A stretch of DNA of 64,000 nt from Niveispirillum sp. SYP-B3756. Lineage in GTDB: Bacteria > Pseudomonadota > Alphaproteobacteria > Azospirillales > Azospirillaceae. The position numbers and the translations under genes are program-made. The stretch covers positions 1-64,000 of the forward strand of contig NZ_WIDQ01000017.1 of NCBI RefSeq assembly GCF_009495745.1, given 5' to 3'. Below are positions 7,384-15,525 of the stretch, one piece after another. The notes under the pieces were generated by a model, which was not told the DNA's origin, made no database searches, and saw nothing but the letters and a program-made list of their open reading frames with translations. Position 1 is the stretch's first letter, and each line of letters opens with the position of its first letter.

Positions 7384-8541
7384 CTATTGCCGGCCAAGCG
7401 CGGTGACGATATTGAGCCGCAGGGCCTTCCAGGCCGGGATCAGCCCGGTGATCAGGCCCAGCGCCAGCATGAACAGAAGGCCCAGCGCCAGATAGGGCGG
7501 AGAAAGTTCCAGCCCCGGCAGGGCGACAAGCTGGCGGATCATCCCCAGCATCACGGCTGCCAGCCCCAGCGCCGGCAATCCGCCCAACAGGGCCAGCAAC
7601 AGCGATTCGCCCAGTACCAGCCGGAAGATGCGCCCATCGCGGAAGCCCAGCGTCTTCATCACCCCGATTTCCCGCGTGCGTTCGCGTACCGCCATCACCA
7701 TGGTGTTGCCGACGATCATCAGGATGGTGAAGAAGGCCGAGCCCACCACCAGCAATATGATCAGGGTGATATTGCCCAACTGGCTGGCAAAGGCCTTGTT
7801 GAAGGCCTTTTCGGTATCGGTGGCGGTTTCGGCCGGGGAATTGGCGAACATGGCATCAATCTTTTCCGCCACCGCCGCATTGACCGATTTATCCACCGTG
7901 CGCAGCAGCGCATAGCCGGCCGTGTTCTGCCCGAAGGTCACCGATTCATTGAAGTATTTATGGTGGAACAGCACGAAATTCGGGTTCGCCTCTTCCTTCG
8001 CCGGTTCCAGCAACCCGACCAGGGTGAAGTCCCAGACGCGCTTGCCGGTGGATTTGTTGGTGAAGATGTTGGAATTCAGCGGGATCTTGTCCCCCACCTT
8101 CCAGCCATTCTTTTCCGCCAGCGTGGCCCCGGCCACCATGGCGGTGCGGTCGGCCAGAAAGGCGGCCTCTGCCGCCGGTGTCAGGGCAAAATCGCTGCGA
8201 TAGATGTCGAGATAGGTTTCCGGCTCCACCGCAAAGGTCACCAGCACATTGCGCGGTTCCTGATAGAAGCCGCCGAACCAGTTGGCATAGGTGACCTTCT
8301 CCACCCCCTCCACCGCGCGGATGCGGTCAATATAGGAAATGGGCAGCGGCTGGGTGAAATTGATCTTGTTGGTGGTGACCAGCCGGTTGTCGGCCCCGCT
8401 ATTGCCAATATTGTCCCAGCCATTCTGCACCCCGGCCAGCACACCGAAGATCAGGAAGGCGAAGAAGATGGCCACCAGCATCAAACTGGTGCGCAGCTTG
8501 GCCCGGAACAGGTTGGCCAGCACGATGGAAAAATCGTTCAT
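7384..8541 (-). CDS. ABC exporter permease (FtsX/MacB type), first permease
   Basis: A 385-residue permease with the same plan as its downstream neighbour: an N-terminal helix (NLFRAKLRTSLMLVAIFFAF), an extracytoplasmic domain of about 220 residues, and three C-terminal helices with the FtsX motif RTREIGVMKTLGF. Its start overlaps the stop of the ATPase gene by 4 bases (8538-8541), which indicates coupling. Two different FtsX permeases with one ATPase suggest a heterodimeric membrane core, unlike homodimeric MacB. Confidence 0.88.
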   Translation of the reverse strand: MNDFSIVLANLFRAKLRTSLMLVAIFFAFLIFGVLAGVQNGWDNIGNSGADNRLVTTNKINFTQPLPISYIDRIRAVEGVEKVTYANWFGGFYQEPRNVLVTFAVEPETYLDIYRSDFALTPAAEAAFLADRTAMVAGATLAEKNGWKVGDKIPLNSNIFTNKSTGKRVWDFTLVGLLEPAKEEANPNFVLFHHKYFNESVTFGQNTAGYALLRTVDKSVNAAVAEKIDAMFANSPAETATDTEKAFNKAFASQLGNITLIILLVVGSAFFTILMIVGNTMVMAVRERTREIGVMKTLGFRDGRIFRLVLGESLLLALLGGLPALGLAAVMLGMIRQLVALPGLELSPPYLALGLLFMLALGLITGLIPAWKALRLNIVTALGRQ

Positions 8542-9227
8542 GCCATGGCCCCCTGCTCAATGAAGCGGCCCTTGTCCAGATGCAGCACCCGGCTGGCATA
8601 GCGGGCCGCTTCCGGATCATGCGTCACCATGATGATGGTCTTGCCCATCTCCCGGTTCAGCAATTGCAGCATGGAGAGGATTTCATCGGCCGTCTTGCGG
8701 TCCAGGTCGCCCGTCGGCTCATCGCAGAGCAGCATCTTCGGGTCGGCGACGATGGCGCGGGCGATGGCCACGCGCTGCTGCTGCCCGCCAGACATTTCGC
8801 GCGGGAAATGTTTGGCTCGGTCACCCAGGCCAACAATTTCCAGGGCCGCCTGCACCCGGCGGGCCCGGTCGCCCTTGCCCAGCCGGGTCAACAGCAGGGG
8901 CAGTTCCACATTGCGGGCCGCGTTCAACATCGGCATCAGATTGTAGAACTGGAAGATGAAACCGACATTGGCCGCCCGCCAGCCGGAAAGCTTGCCTTCG
9001 GTCAACTGGTCCAGCCGGACGCCGCCAAAGCTGATCTCCCCCTCCGTCGCCCGGTCGATGCCGCCCAGCAGGTTCAGCAAGGTGGTCTTGCCCGATCCGC
9101 TGGGGCCCATGATGGCAACGAAATCGCCTTCATTGATCACCAGATCCAGCTTGTCGAAAATGGTGATGGTCTCGCGGCCCTTGACGAAGCGCTTGGAGGC
9201 CCGCCGGATGTCGATCAATGCGCCCAT
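8538..9227 (-). CDS. ABC exporter ATPase (LolD/MacB type)
   Basis: A 229-residue nucleotide-binding subunit. Walker A is GPSGSGKTT, the signature is [15 protein letters not shown], Walker B is [12 protein letters not shown], and the switch histidine is in VTHDPE. This is the pattern of the MacB/LolD/FtsE group. The ATG at 9227 is chosen because GGGGGAGAAG lies directly upstream; the frame to 9248 adds six dubious residues. It follows the adaptor gene by about 50 bases and is coupled to the first permease, so it is the energy unit of this exporter. Confidence 0.93.
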   Translation of the reverse strand: MGALIDIRRASKRFVKGRETITIFDKLDLVINEGDFVAIMGPSGSGKTTLLNLLGGIDRATEGEISFGGVRLDQLTEGKLSGWRAANVGFIFQFYNLMPMLNAARNVELPLLLTRLGKGDRARRVQAALEIVGLGDRAKHFPREMSGGQQQRVAIARAIVADPKMLLCDEPTGDLDRKTADEILSMLQLLNREMGKTIIMVTHDPEAARYASRVLHLDKGRFIEQGAMA

Positions 9228-9279
9228 GAACTTCTCCCCCAACCCCAAATTCGTCCCCGGCCCGCCCGCATGGGCGGCG

Positions 9280-10308
9280 TCAGCTTTCGATAAATGTCAC
9301 CTTCGCCCCCATTTCGGGCAGCACGCGCGGATCTTTCTCCGCCAGCCCGATCCGCACCTTGATGGTGGCCTTGTCGCGGTTGGCGGTGGGAATGATGGCG
9401 ATGACGCTGGCCTTGATCTTCCAGTCGGGATAGGCGTCCAGCACGGCTTCCACCGGCTGGCCGGGACGGACGCGGCCGATATTGGCCTCGTTCACATCCA
9501 CCTCCACCTCCAGGCTGTTCATATCCACCAGGGTACAGACGCCGGTACGGGTGAAGCCGCCCGAGGACATAGGCGAGATGATTTCCCCCGGCTGGGCATT
9601 CTTGTCGATCACCACCCCGTCAAAGGGCGCGCGGATAATATGGCGGTCCAGCGTTTCCGCCTGACGATCAACAGAGATGCGCACCACCTCCAGATCGGCC
9701 TTGGCACCCCGGATCTGTGCCCGCAGGGTTTCCGCCCGAGCCTGGGACCGTGTCAGGTCCGCCTCTGAGGCGTTAGCGGCACGGGAAAGGGAGGAGGTTC
9801 GCTGGACAATGCGTTCGGCATCTTTCAGATCGGCGTTCAAGGCATCAATCTGCGCGGCGGCAGAGGCCACCCGTGCCTTGGCCAGATCCAAATCGATGCG
9901 GGCCAGCCGGTCATCCAGGCGCGCCACCTCCTGCCCCTGGCGCACCACCATGCCGTCATCCACCAGCACATCCTGCACCCGGCCGGTGATTTCCGCCGAA
10001 ACCGTGGCCGTCCGCCGGGCCACCACATAGCCCGAGGCGATCAGTCCGGAGGCGCGGGTTACCACCGGTGCGGATGGGGCGGACGCCGGAGCACCAGTGG
10101 TGGGGGACGATGGCCGGCTGGCCAGAGGGGCCGCCGGCTCCGGCGCAGAGGCCCGGCCCAGCATATAGGCACCCCCGCCCACCAGCAGCAACAGCAGCAC
10201 GGAAACCAGCGTCAGCGGGCGGCGGCGGGGTGGTGCCGATGCTTCATCGCGGCGCTGGTCCGGTTCGATCCGCAAGGACCGCAGCAATTCCCGTTTATCG
10301 TTCATCAT
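9280..10308 (-). CDS. Periplasmic adaptor protein of the ABC exporter (HlyD/MacA-like)
   Basis: A 342-residue membrane-fusion protein. It has a short cytosolic N-terminus, one membrane helix (LTLVSVLLLLLVGGGAYMLG, about 30-50), a Pro/Ala/Ser-rich linker, a biotinyl-lipoyl half-motif (AEITGRVQDVLVDDG), a coiled coil (about 130-215), the second lipoyl half (IRAPFDGVV) and beta-barrel segments. It is the first gene of the minus-strand operon adaptor-ATPase-permease-permease. The start at 10308 or 10305 (MMND) cannot be separated; both have GGTGG close by. No outer-membrane channel gene is adjacent. Confidence 0.88.
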   Translation of the reverse strand: MMNDKRELLRSLRIEPDQRRDEASAPPRRRPLTLVSVLLLLLVGGGAYMLGRASAPEPAAPLASRPSSPTTGAPASAPSAPVVTRASGLIASGYVVARRTATVSAEITGRVQDVLVDDGMVVRQGQEVARLDDRLARIDLDLAKARVASAAAQIDALNADLKDAERIVQRTSSLSRAANASEADLTRSQARAETLRAQIRGAKADLEVVRISVDRQAETLDRHIIRAPFDGVVIDKNAQPGEIISPMSSGGFTRTGVCTLVDMNSLEVEVDVNEANIGRVRPGQPVEAVLDAYPDWKIKASVIAIIPTANRDKATIKVRIGLAEKDPRVLPEMGAKVTFIES

Positions 10309-10488
10309 CCACCGTTCAGACCGTGGAGCGGCCAAACCCCGCAGCACCCAAGGAGAAAACCGGCTGAGAGTGTAGTGCGGAATGGATAAGCGGAAAGGGC
10401 CGGTCGGAAACAGGGCGGGACGTCCACTGGGAAACGTCCCAACTTACCATGGACCATAGCAGGGTGCGGCCCTTTTCAACCGATATCG

Positions 10489-10986
10489 TCAGCCGACATC
10501 GATGGCCGCTGTGGCCAGGGTACCGCGCTGCCGGTCCAGACGCAGCGTATAGCGGACCAGGGCGTCCGGTCCCCCGGTCAGCTGGTCATAAAGGGCGCGG
10601 GCCGGCTCGTTGTTGATGCGGGTCATCCAGTAAAGCCGGCTGAGCCCCATTTCCCGCACATGCTGAATCAACCGCAGCAACAGCGCCCGCGCCACACCCT
10701 GGCGGCGGGCCTCGGGTGCCACGAACATATCCTCCAGGTACAGCACGGGTTCGATGGTCCAGGTGATTTCATGCTGGATGGTGTGGCAAAACCCAATGCC
10801 CCGGCCATTCGCATCGCGGGCAATCAGCCCCTTGGTCGGGGAGAGCGGGTCCAGCAGCCGGCGCCAGACCATATCCGTCGTCGCCGGTGCCACCTCAACA
10901 TCATAACGGGTCAGATAAAGGGCCCAGTTCTGCCGCCAGCCAGCTTCGTCTGAGGGAACCGGTGCTGAAATCGTGAAATCCGCCAC
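10489..10986 (-). CDS. GNAT acetyltransferase (paralogue 1)
   Basis: A 165-residue GNAT protein. The acetyl-CoA loop reads ARRQGVARALL and is preceded by LYLEDMFVAPE, followed by LYWMTRINNEPARALYDQL, all typical of GNAT motifs A and B. The GTG at 10986 is chosen because an AGAGGA lies about 10 bases before it and alignment with the paralogue at 12709-13179 starts there. The frame extending to 11130 is not supported. It shares the blocks DLLWGRL/DMVWRRL, SPVKGL/SPTKGL and YLEDL/YLEDM with that paralogue. The substrate is unknown. It is third in an operon with a peptide-binding protein. Confidence 0.85.
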   Translation of the reverse strand: MADFTISAPVPSDEAGWRQNWALYLTRYDVEVAPATTDMVWRRLLDPLSPTKGLIARDANGRGIGFCHTIQHEITWTIEPVLYLEDMFVAPEARRQGVARALLLRLIQHVREMGLSRLYWMTRINNEPARALYDQLTGGPDALVRYTLRLDRQRGTLATAAIDVG

Positions 10987-11107
10987 GGCTGCGTATCCTC
11001 TGCTGCCGACAACGCCCCCCTGCAGGGCCCCCGATAGGATACGTCTTTTACGTGCAGATAGACAATAACGATACTCTCTACCAGATAGGGTTCGGCGGCC
11101 TGCGGGT

Positions 11108-12712
11108 TCAATTCCCTGTCGGCCGCACATCCGTGGCCAGTGTCAGCCCATCACGCCGGTGGGGAAAATCCAGGCTGGCGCGCATTGCCCATACACGCCC
11201 GGTATGGACCAGCGGAATCAGCGGCACATCGGCCTGCTCCAAAATGGAGACCCGGTGATAGATTTCTGCCAGGGCCGGGTCATCATCAGCCAGTTTCATG
11301 GCATCGGTCACCAACCCATCCATGACCGCACTATCATAGCCACCATAATTCAGCATGGCATAGCCGGCCCCCAGACGGACAGAGCCCAGCAGGGACCGCA
11401 TCAAGCCGGTATAGTCGGTCGACAACATATTGACGGACACCAGCAGAAGCTGAAACGCCCCCGACTGCGCCCGATCATGATTGGCGGTCAGATTATTGAC
11501 CCGGATGTCGGTGCGGATACCCAACTGGGAAAGCGACCGGGCCAGCACCTGGCCCAGCTTTTCCGCCATTTCCGGTACATCCAAGGTTATGGACAGGCCG
11601 GCCTGCAACCCGGCCTGACGCATCAGGGTCTGCGCGGCCGGCAAGTCGATATCCAGCCGGGGCAAATCGTGCTGAAAGTCGCTATGCCCGGACGGAACCA
11701 ACTGCCAGGCTGGCTCCGCGCCGGGCATCATCAACCGTTCCGCCAGCATCGGCCGGTCGATCGCCAGCATGATCGCGCGGCGCACCCGAACATCGGCCAG
11801 CGGGTTGGCCTTGGCATCCGGGAAGGCACCCGGCCGCTGGTTCAGCAGCAGCAGCCAGCTGCGCTGCAACGGCCCATGGACCAGCTTGATATCGGACCGG
11901 TCGGCGAAATGGGCCAGACTTTGCGGCATCACCGCATTGACCAGATCAACCTCACCCGACAGCAGCGCCCGGTTACGGTCGGTTGGATCATCCATCCGCA
12001 GCAGTTCCACCTGCTGCCAATCCGGCTTTCTACCCCAATAGCCGTCGAAACGGCGCAAGGTCGCCCGCCTACCCGGACTGAAGGAGGTGAGGATATAGGG
12101 ACCGGTGCCATTGGCGATGGTGAGATCATCGACCATGCCTGCCTTATCGGTCACCGGCTGATCACAGCTGCTGTCACGGTAATGACCGGCCCACCCGGTC
12201 GGGGCATCCAGGATGAAGATGGTTGACAGATTTTCCGCCAGCGCCGGGTCCGGCAGGGACAGCTGCAGCAGCAGGCTGTCCGCCGCCTCCACCTCCACCT
12301 CACGGACCCGCCCCACCAGCGGCACCCGCGCGGTGCCAATGGTGCTGAGCCGGCAGAAACTGTAGGCAACATCCCAGGCATCGAAACGGCCGCCACGATG
12401 GAATGTCACATCATGGCGCAGACGGAAGCGCCAGAGCGTGTCCGACAGTTTTTCCCACCCCGTCGCCAGGGCTGGCAGCGGCCGGTCTTCCGGGTCCAGT
12501 ACCGTCAACGCTTCGAAAATATGGGCGGAAAGGGTGCGGCTGGTCAGGGTGAAAATGCGATGTGGATCGGCCGTGTCGGGAAGCGCCTCCAACCCGATCC
12601 GCAAGATGCCGGCAGGGGTACCGGCCCGCGCTTCCATTGCACCGGGCAGCAGGGTCAACAGGCAAAGCAGCAGCGGCAGCAGGCGGCGGCAATAAACCAG
12701 ACACGCCATCAT
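11108..12712 (-). CDS. ABC transporter substrate-binding protein, family 5 (peptide/opine type)
   Basis: A 534-residue secreted protein. Its signal peptide is RRLLPLLLCLLTLLPGAMEARA, followed by the SBP family 5 core (residues about 35-520) with EALTVLDPEDRPLPALATGW, LRHDVTFHRGGRFDAWDVAYS, NGTGPYILTSF and VRRAIMLAIDR. It should bind peptides, opines or similar ligands in the periplasm. The ATG at 12712 overlaps the stop of the upstream GNAT gene (ATGA), so the two are coupled. No permease or ATPase gene is nearby, so it is an orphan binding protein, or it feeds a transporter encoded elsewhere. Confidence 0.9.
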   Translation of the reverse strand: MMACLVYCRRLLPLLLCLLTLLPGAMEARAGTPAGILRIGLEALPDTADPHRIFTLTSRTLSAHIFEALTVLDPEDRPLPALATGWEKLSDTLWRFRLRHDVTFHRGGRFDAWDVAYSFCRLSTIGTARVPLVGRVREVEVEAADSLLLQLSLPDPALAENLSTIFILDAPTGWAGHYRDSSCDQPVTDKAGMVDDLTIANGTGPYILTSFSPGRRATLRRFDGYWGRKPDWQQVELLRMDDPTDRNRALLSGEVDLVNAVMPQSLAHFADRSDIKLVHGPLQRSWLLLLNQRPGAFPDAKANPLADVRVRRAIMLAIDRPMLAERLMMPGAEPAWQLVPSGHSDFQHDLPRLDIDLPAAQTLMRQAGLQAGLSITLDVPEMAEKLGQVLARSLSQLGIRTDIRVNNLTANHDRAQSGAFQLLLVSVNMLSTDYTGLMRSLLGSVRLGAGYAMLNYGGYDSAVMDGLVTDAMKLADDDPALAEIYHRVSILEQADVPLIPLVHTGRVWAMRASLDFPHRRDGLTLATDVRPTGN

Positions 12713-13179
12713 CGGTCCGCAGGCGTGACGCAATAGCGCACGAAACGGTCACGGCCGCCGGTCACCTTGTCATAAAGCCGGCGGGCGGTGCTGTTCCCCT
12801 CCTCCGTGTGCCAATAGACACGGCGCCAGCCGCCAGCTGCTGCCAGATCGCAGAGATGGTCGATCAGGGCCCGGCCGACCCCGGCCCCGCGCCGATCCTG
12901 CCGTGTGTAGAGGTCTTCCAGGTAACAGAGCAGATCCGGCGACCAGGTATGGGGGTGCAGCACATAATGGCAGATGCCGACAATCTCCCCGGCGGCATCG
13001 ATGGCCACCAGCCCCTTGACAGGGCTGTTGGGATCGCCCAGGCGGCCCCATAGCAGATCGGAGGTGCTGGCCGGCACGTCAGTCTTGTAAAAAGCGCAAT
13101 AGTTCGCCCACAAAACTTGCCAGTCAGCACGATCCACCGGCTGGACTTGCCGCACCACCACCTTGCCCGTCATCACCAT
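12709..13179 (-). CDS. GNAT acetyltransferase (paralogue 2)
   Basis: A 156-residue GNAT protein with the acetyl-CoA loop DRRGAGVGRALIDHL and the C-terminal RRVYWHTEEGNSTARRLYDKV. It is clearly paralogous to the protein at 10489-10986, with the same order of motifs and the same length. The start is at 13179 or 13173 (MVM); a GGGATAG precedes. It begins the operon GNAT - SBP - GNAT and overlaps the SBP start. The pairing suggests acetylation of the ligand brought in by the binding protein, but that is inference. Confidence 0.86.
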   Translation of the reverse strand: MVMTGKVVVRQVQPVDRADWQVLWANYCAFYKTDVPASTSDLLWGRLGDPNSPVKGLVAIDAAGEIVGICHYVLHPHTWSPDLLCYLEDLYTRQDRRGAGVGRALIDHLCDLAAAGGWRRVYWHTEEGNSTARRLYDKVTGGRDRFVRYCVTPADR

Positions 13180-13386
13180 CTATCCCGAATAGCGGGTGCC
13201 GCTTCTCCACCCTGCGGTTAGCATATCGCATTCTTTACCCGCGCTGTCCATGCGACCGCCGGTCCCGGCCGGGGCACTGCCGATGGGGTAGAAGGGTAGC
13301 TTTGCCTTGTCAGCGCCGGCTGGCCTGTGGCACAGCTTTGTATGATCCGCCGGGCCAGTTCCGGCGGTAGCGGAGCGTTTTCACGG

Positions 13387-14055
13387 ATGCGGACACTTTT
13401 CCACCACCCGATTTCCCCCTTTGCCCGCAAGATCCGGCTGGCATTGGCGGAAAAGCGCCTGGATTTCGCGCTGGCGCTGGAGAAGCCCTGGGAGCGGCGG
13501 GAGGAATTCCTGGCCCTGAACCCCGCCGGCGAGGTGCCGGTGCTGGTGGAGGAAGATGGCGCCATCGTCGCCGATCAGGCCGCCATCACCGAATATCTGG
13601 AAGACGCCTATCCCTCCGTCCCGCTGCTGGGCCGCGACGTGTTGACACGGGCGGAGGTGCGCCGTCTGGTCGCCTGGTTCGACGTGAAATTCACCCGCGA
13701 GGTGACGGACCTGCTGGTGGGGGAAAAGCTGATCAAACGCTTTTCCGGTCAGGGCACACCGCACGCCCAGTCCATCCGCGCCGGCCATGCCAATATCCAT
13801 TACCATCTGGATTATATCGGCTGGCTGACGGAACGGCGAACCTGGCTGGCCGGCGACGCCTTCTCCATGGCGGATATCGCAGCGGCAACCCAGCTCTCCT
13901 CGCTGGATTATCTGGGCGACGTGCCTTGGGACGATCATCCAGACGCCAAGGACTATTACGCCCGTATCAAAAGCCGGCCTACCTTCCGCGCGCTGCTGAG
14001 TGACCATCTGCCCGGGATGCCCCCACCCAAACATTACGCCGATCTGGATTTCTGA
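13387..14055 (+). CDS. Glutathione S-transferase family protein
   Basis: A 222-residue protein. The N-terminal thioredoxin-like domain starts MRTLFHHPISPFARKIRLAL, with the usual SPFARK at the glutathione site, EVPVLVEEDG (cis-Pro) and the ADQAAITEYLE motif. A helical C-terminal domain follows (LAGDAFSMADIAAA). The ATG at 13387 starts exactly at the thioredoxin strand; the frame extends to 13327 without support. It is divergent from the GNAT operon. The substrate is unknown; the class is soluble GST. Confidence 0.9.
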   Translation: MRTLFHHPISPFARKIRLALAEKRLDFALALEKPWERREEFLALNPAGEVPVLVEEDGAIVADQAAITEYLEDAYPSVPLLGRDVLTRAEVRRLVAWFDVKFTREVTDLLVGEKLIKRFSGQGTPHAQSIRAGHANIHYHLDYIGWLTERRTWLAGDAFSMADIAAATQLSSLDYLGDVPWDDHPDAKDYYARIKSRPTFRALLSDHLPGMPPPKHYADLDF

Positions 14056-14070
14056 CGCGGCCCCAGCCCC

Positions 14071-15342
14071 TCACCCCAGCCAGCCATTCAGGGCGAACAG
14101 CACACCGCCGATCATGGCCCCCAAAATGGTGCCGTTGATGCGGATGAATTGCAGGTCACGCCCGACACGGGTTTCCAGCCGGCGGGTAAATTCCCCCACA
14201 TCCTGCGCCTTCAGCGTGCCGGTGATGAAACGGTGAATGCCCCGCCGCCAGCGGGGAATGGCTGCCTGGAAGGCCTGTTCGACACTATGGTTGACGCGCC
14301 CGCGTATCGTCGGGTCCGCCAGCTGCTGGCCCAGCGAGCCGACAAAACCCTGGACCAGTTCGCGGATGCGGCCATCATCGCGGGCCATGTCACTGAGAAT
14401 GGCTTGCCGCAGCCCGCCCAGCAGATCGCCGATCAGCGGCCCGATACTGTCCGGCCCCAGCAGGCGGCGGGCGGCGGCGATCAACCGGTCGGCCAAGGGG
14501 CTGCCCTGCTCGATCTCCGCCGGCAAGGCCTCCAGCCAGCGGCGCAGATCCTGCCCGGCCGGGCTGTGCGGGCTGCGCAGATCATAAAGATGGCCCAGCA
14601 GTGCCTCTGTCATGGTGTTGGCCAGGGATTTATCCACCGATGATGGCATCCACCAGCGGGTGCGCCCGGCCACCACCTCCTCCAGCCAGCCGCGCCTTGT
14701 ATGAACAAAATCAATCAGCCGGTCGGCCAGTTCGGTCAGCAGCGGTTCCAGATTGTCGCTGCGCAGCAGGGCACGCAGGGCCTGGGCCAGCACCGGCCGC
14801 AGGTCGGCCAGTTCCATACCGCGCGCCATGGCCGTCAGCAGCGTGTTGCGCACCGCCGCCTCATGGTCCGGGCGCAGCAGCCCCGGCAGGGCACCGATCA
14901 GCAGGGCCGTCAGCCGTTCGCGGGTCTGCGGATCATCCAGCAGGCGGCCGATGCGGGCAGCCGGGTCCATGCGGCGCACCTGTTCCACCAGCATGGTGGG
15001 TTCCAGAAATTCCCGGTCAATATAGGTGGCGATGCCGTCGGCGATGCGGTCGCGGTTGCGCGGCACCAGGGCCGTATGCGGGATGGGCAGGCCCAGCGGC
15101 CGGCGGAACAGGGCGGTGACGGCGAACCAGTCGGCCAGCCCGCCGACCATCCCCGCCTCCGCCACCGCCCGCAGGCCCGCCGCCACGCCGGGCGACAGCA
15201 GGCCGGCATGGCTCACCCCCCAGCCCGCCGCCGCCATGGCCAGACAGCCGCCGGCCACCCAGCGATAATGGCGCAGTTCCGCCACCAGGGCGGCATTGCC
15301 ATCATCGGGCGGCAGCGTTACGGGAGCGGCAGGTTCGGCCAT
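14071..15342 (-). CDS. DUF445 (YjiN-type) membrane-associated protein
   Basis: A 423-residue protein of the DUF445 family. Near the N-terminus are hydrophobic segments (WVAGGCLAMAAAGWGVSHAG) and the family block GGLADWFAVTALFRRPLGLP-IPHTALVPRNRDRI. The middle is long and helical, and the C-terminus has a short hydrophobic end (RINGTILGAMIGGVLFAL). The family has no agreed function; some members are linked to envelope integrity. The gene stands alone between convergent gst and the DUF885 gene. Confidence 0.87.
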   Translation of the reverse strand: MAEPAAPVTLPPDDGNAALVAELRHYRWVAGGCLAMAAAGWGVSHAGLLSPGVAAGLRAVAEAGMVGGLADWFAVTALFRRPLGLPIPHTALVPRNRDRIADGIATYIDREFLEPTMLVEQVRRMDPAARIGRLLDDPQTRERLTALLIGALPGLLRPDHEAAVRNTLLTAMARGMELADLRPVLAQALRALLRSDNLEPLLTELADRLIDFVHTRRGWLEEVVAGRTRWWMPSSVDKSLANTMTEALLGHLYDLRSPHSPAGQDLRRWLEALPAEIEQGSPLADRLIAAARRLLGPDSIGPLIGDLLGGLRQAILSDMARDDGRIRELVQGFVGSLGQQLADPTIRGRVNHSVEQAFQAAIPRWRRGIHRFITGTLKAQDVGEFTRRLETRVGRDLQFIRINGTILGAMIGGVLFALNGWLG

Positions 15343-15431
15343 GGCGCATCGGCTCCGTTTGTTGGTCCTTCCATAACAGGTTAAGCGCCGATATGGGGGC
15401 GGCGGGCCGGATTTACCCGCCGGTTACATGA

Positions 15432-15466
15432 TTTTTTCCGGGAAAGGGTGACGCCTTTCCCGGAAA
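15432..15466. terminator. Strong 13-bp hairpin downstream of the DUF885 gene
   Basis: TTTCCGGGAAAGG-N6-CCTTTCCCGGAAA forms a perfect 13-bp stem about 60 bases past the DUF885 stop. The T-tract (15432-15437) lies on the plus strand before the hairpin, so on the minus transcript the hairpin is followed by A, not U. It is therefore not a canonical terminator for that gene, though it may block 3' decay. Confidence 0.4.
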
Positions 15467-15525
15467 GATGAGGCAAGACTCAATAAAATAGCGCATATCA
15501 GGCCACCTGAAGCCGATTTACTCAC

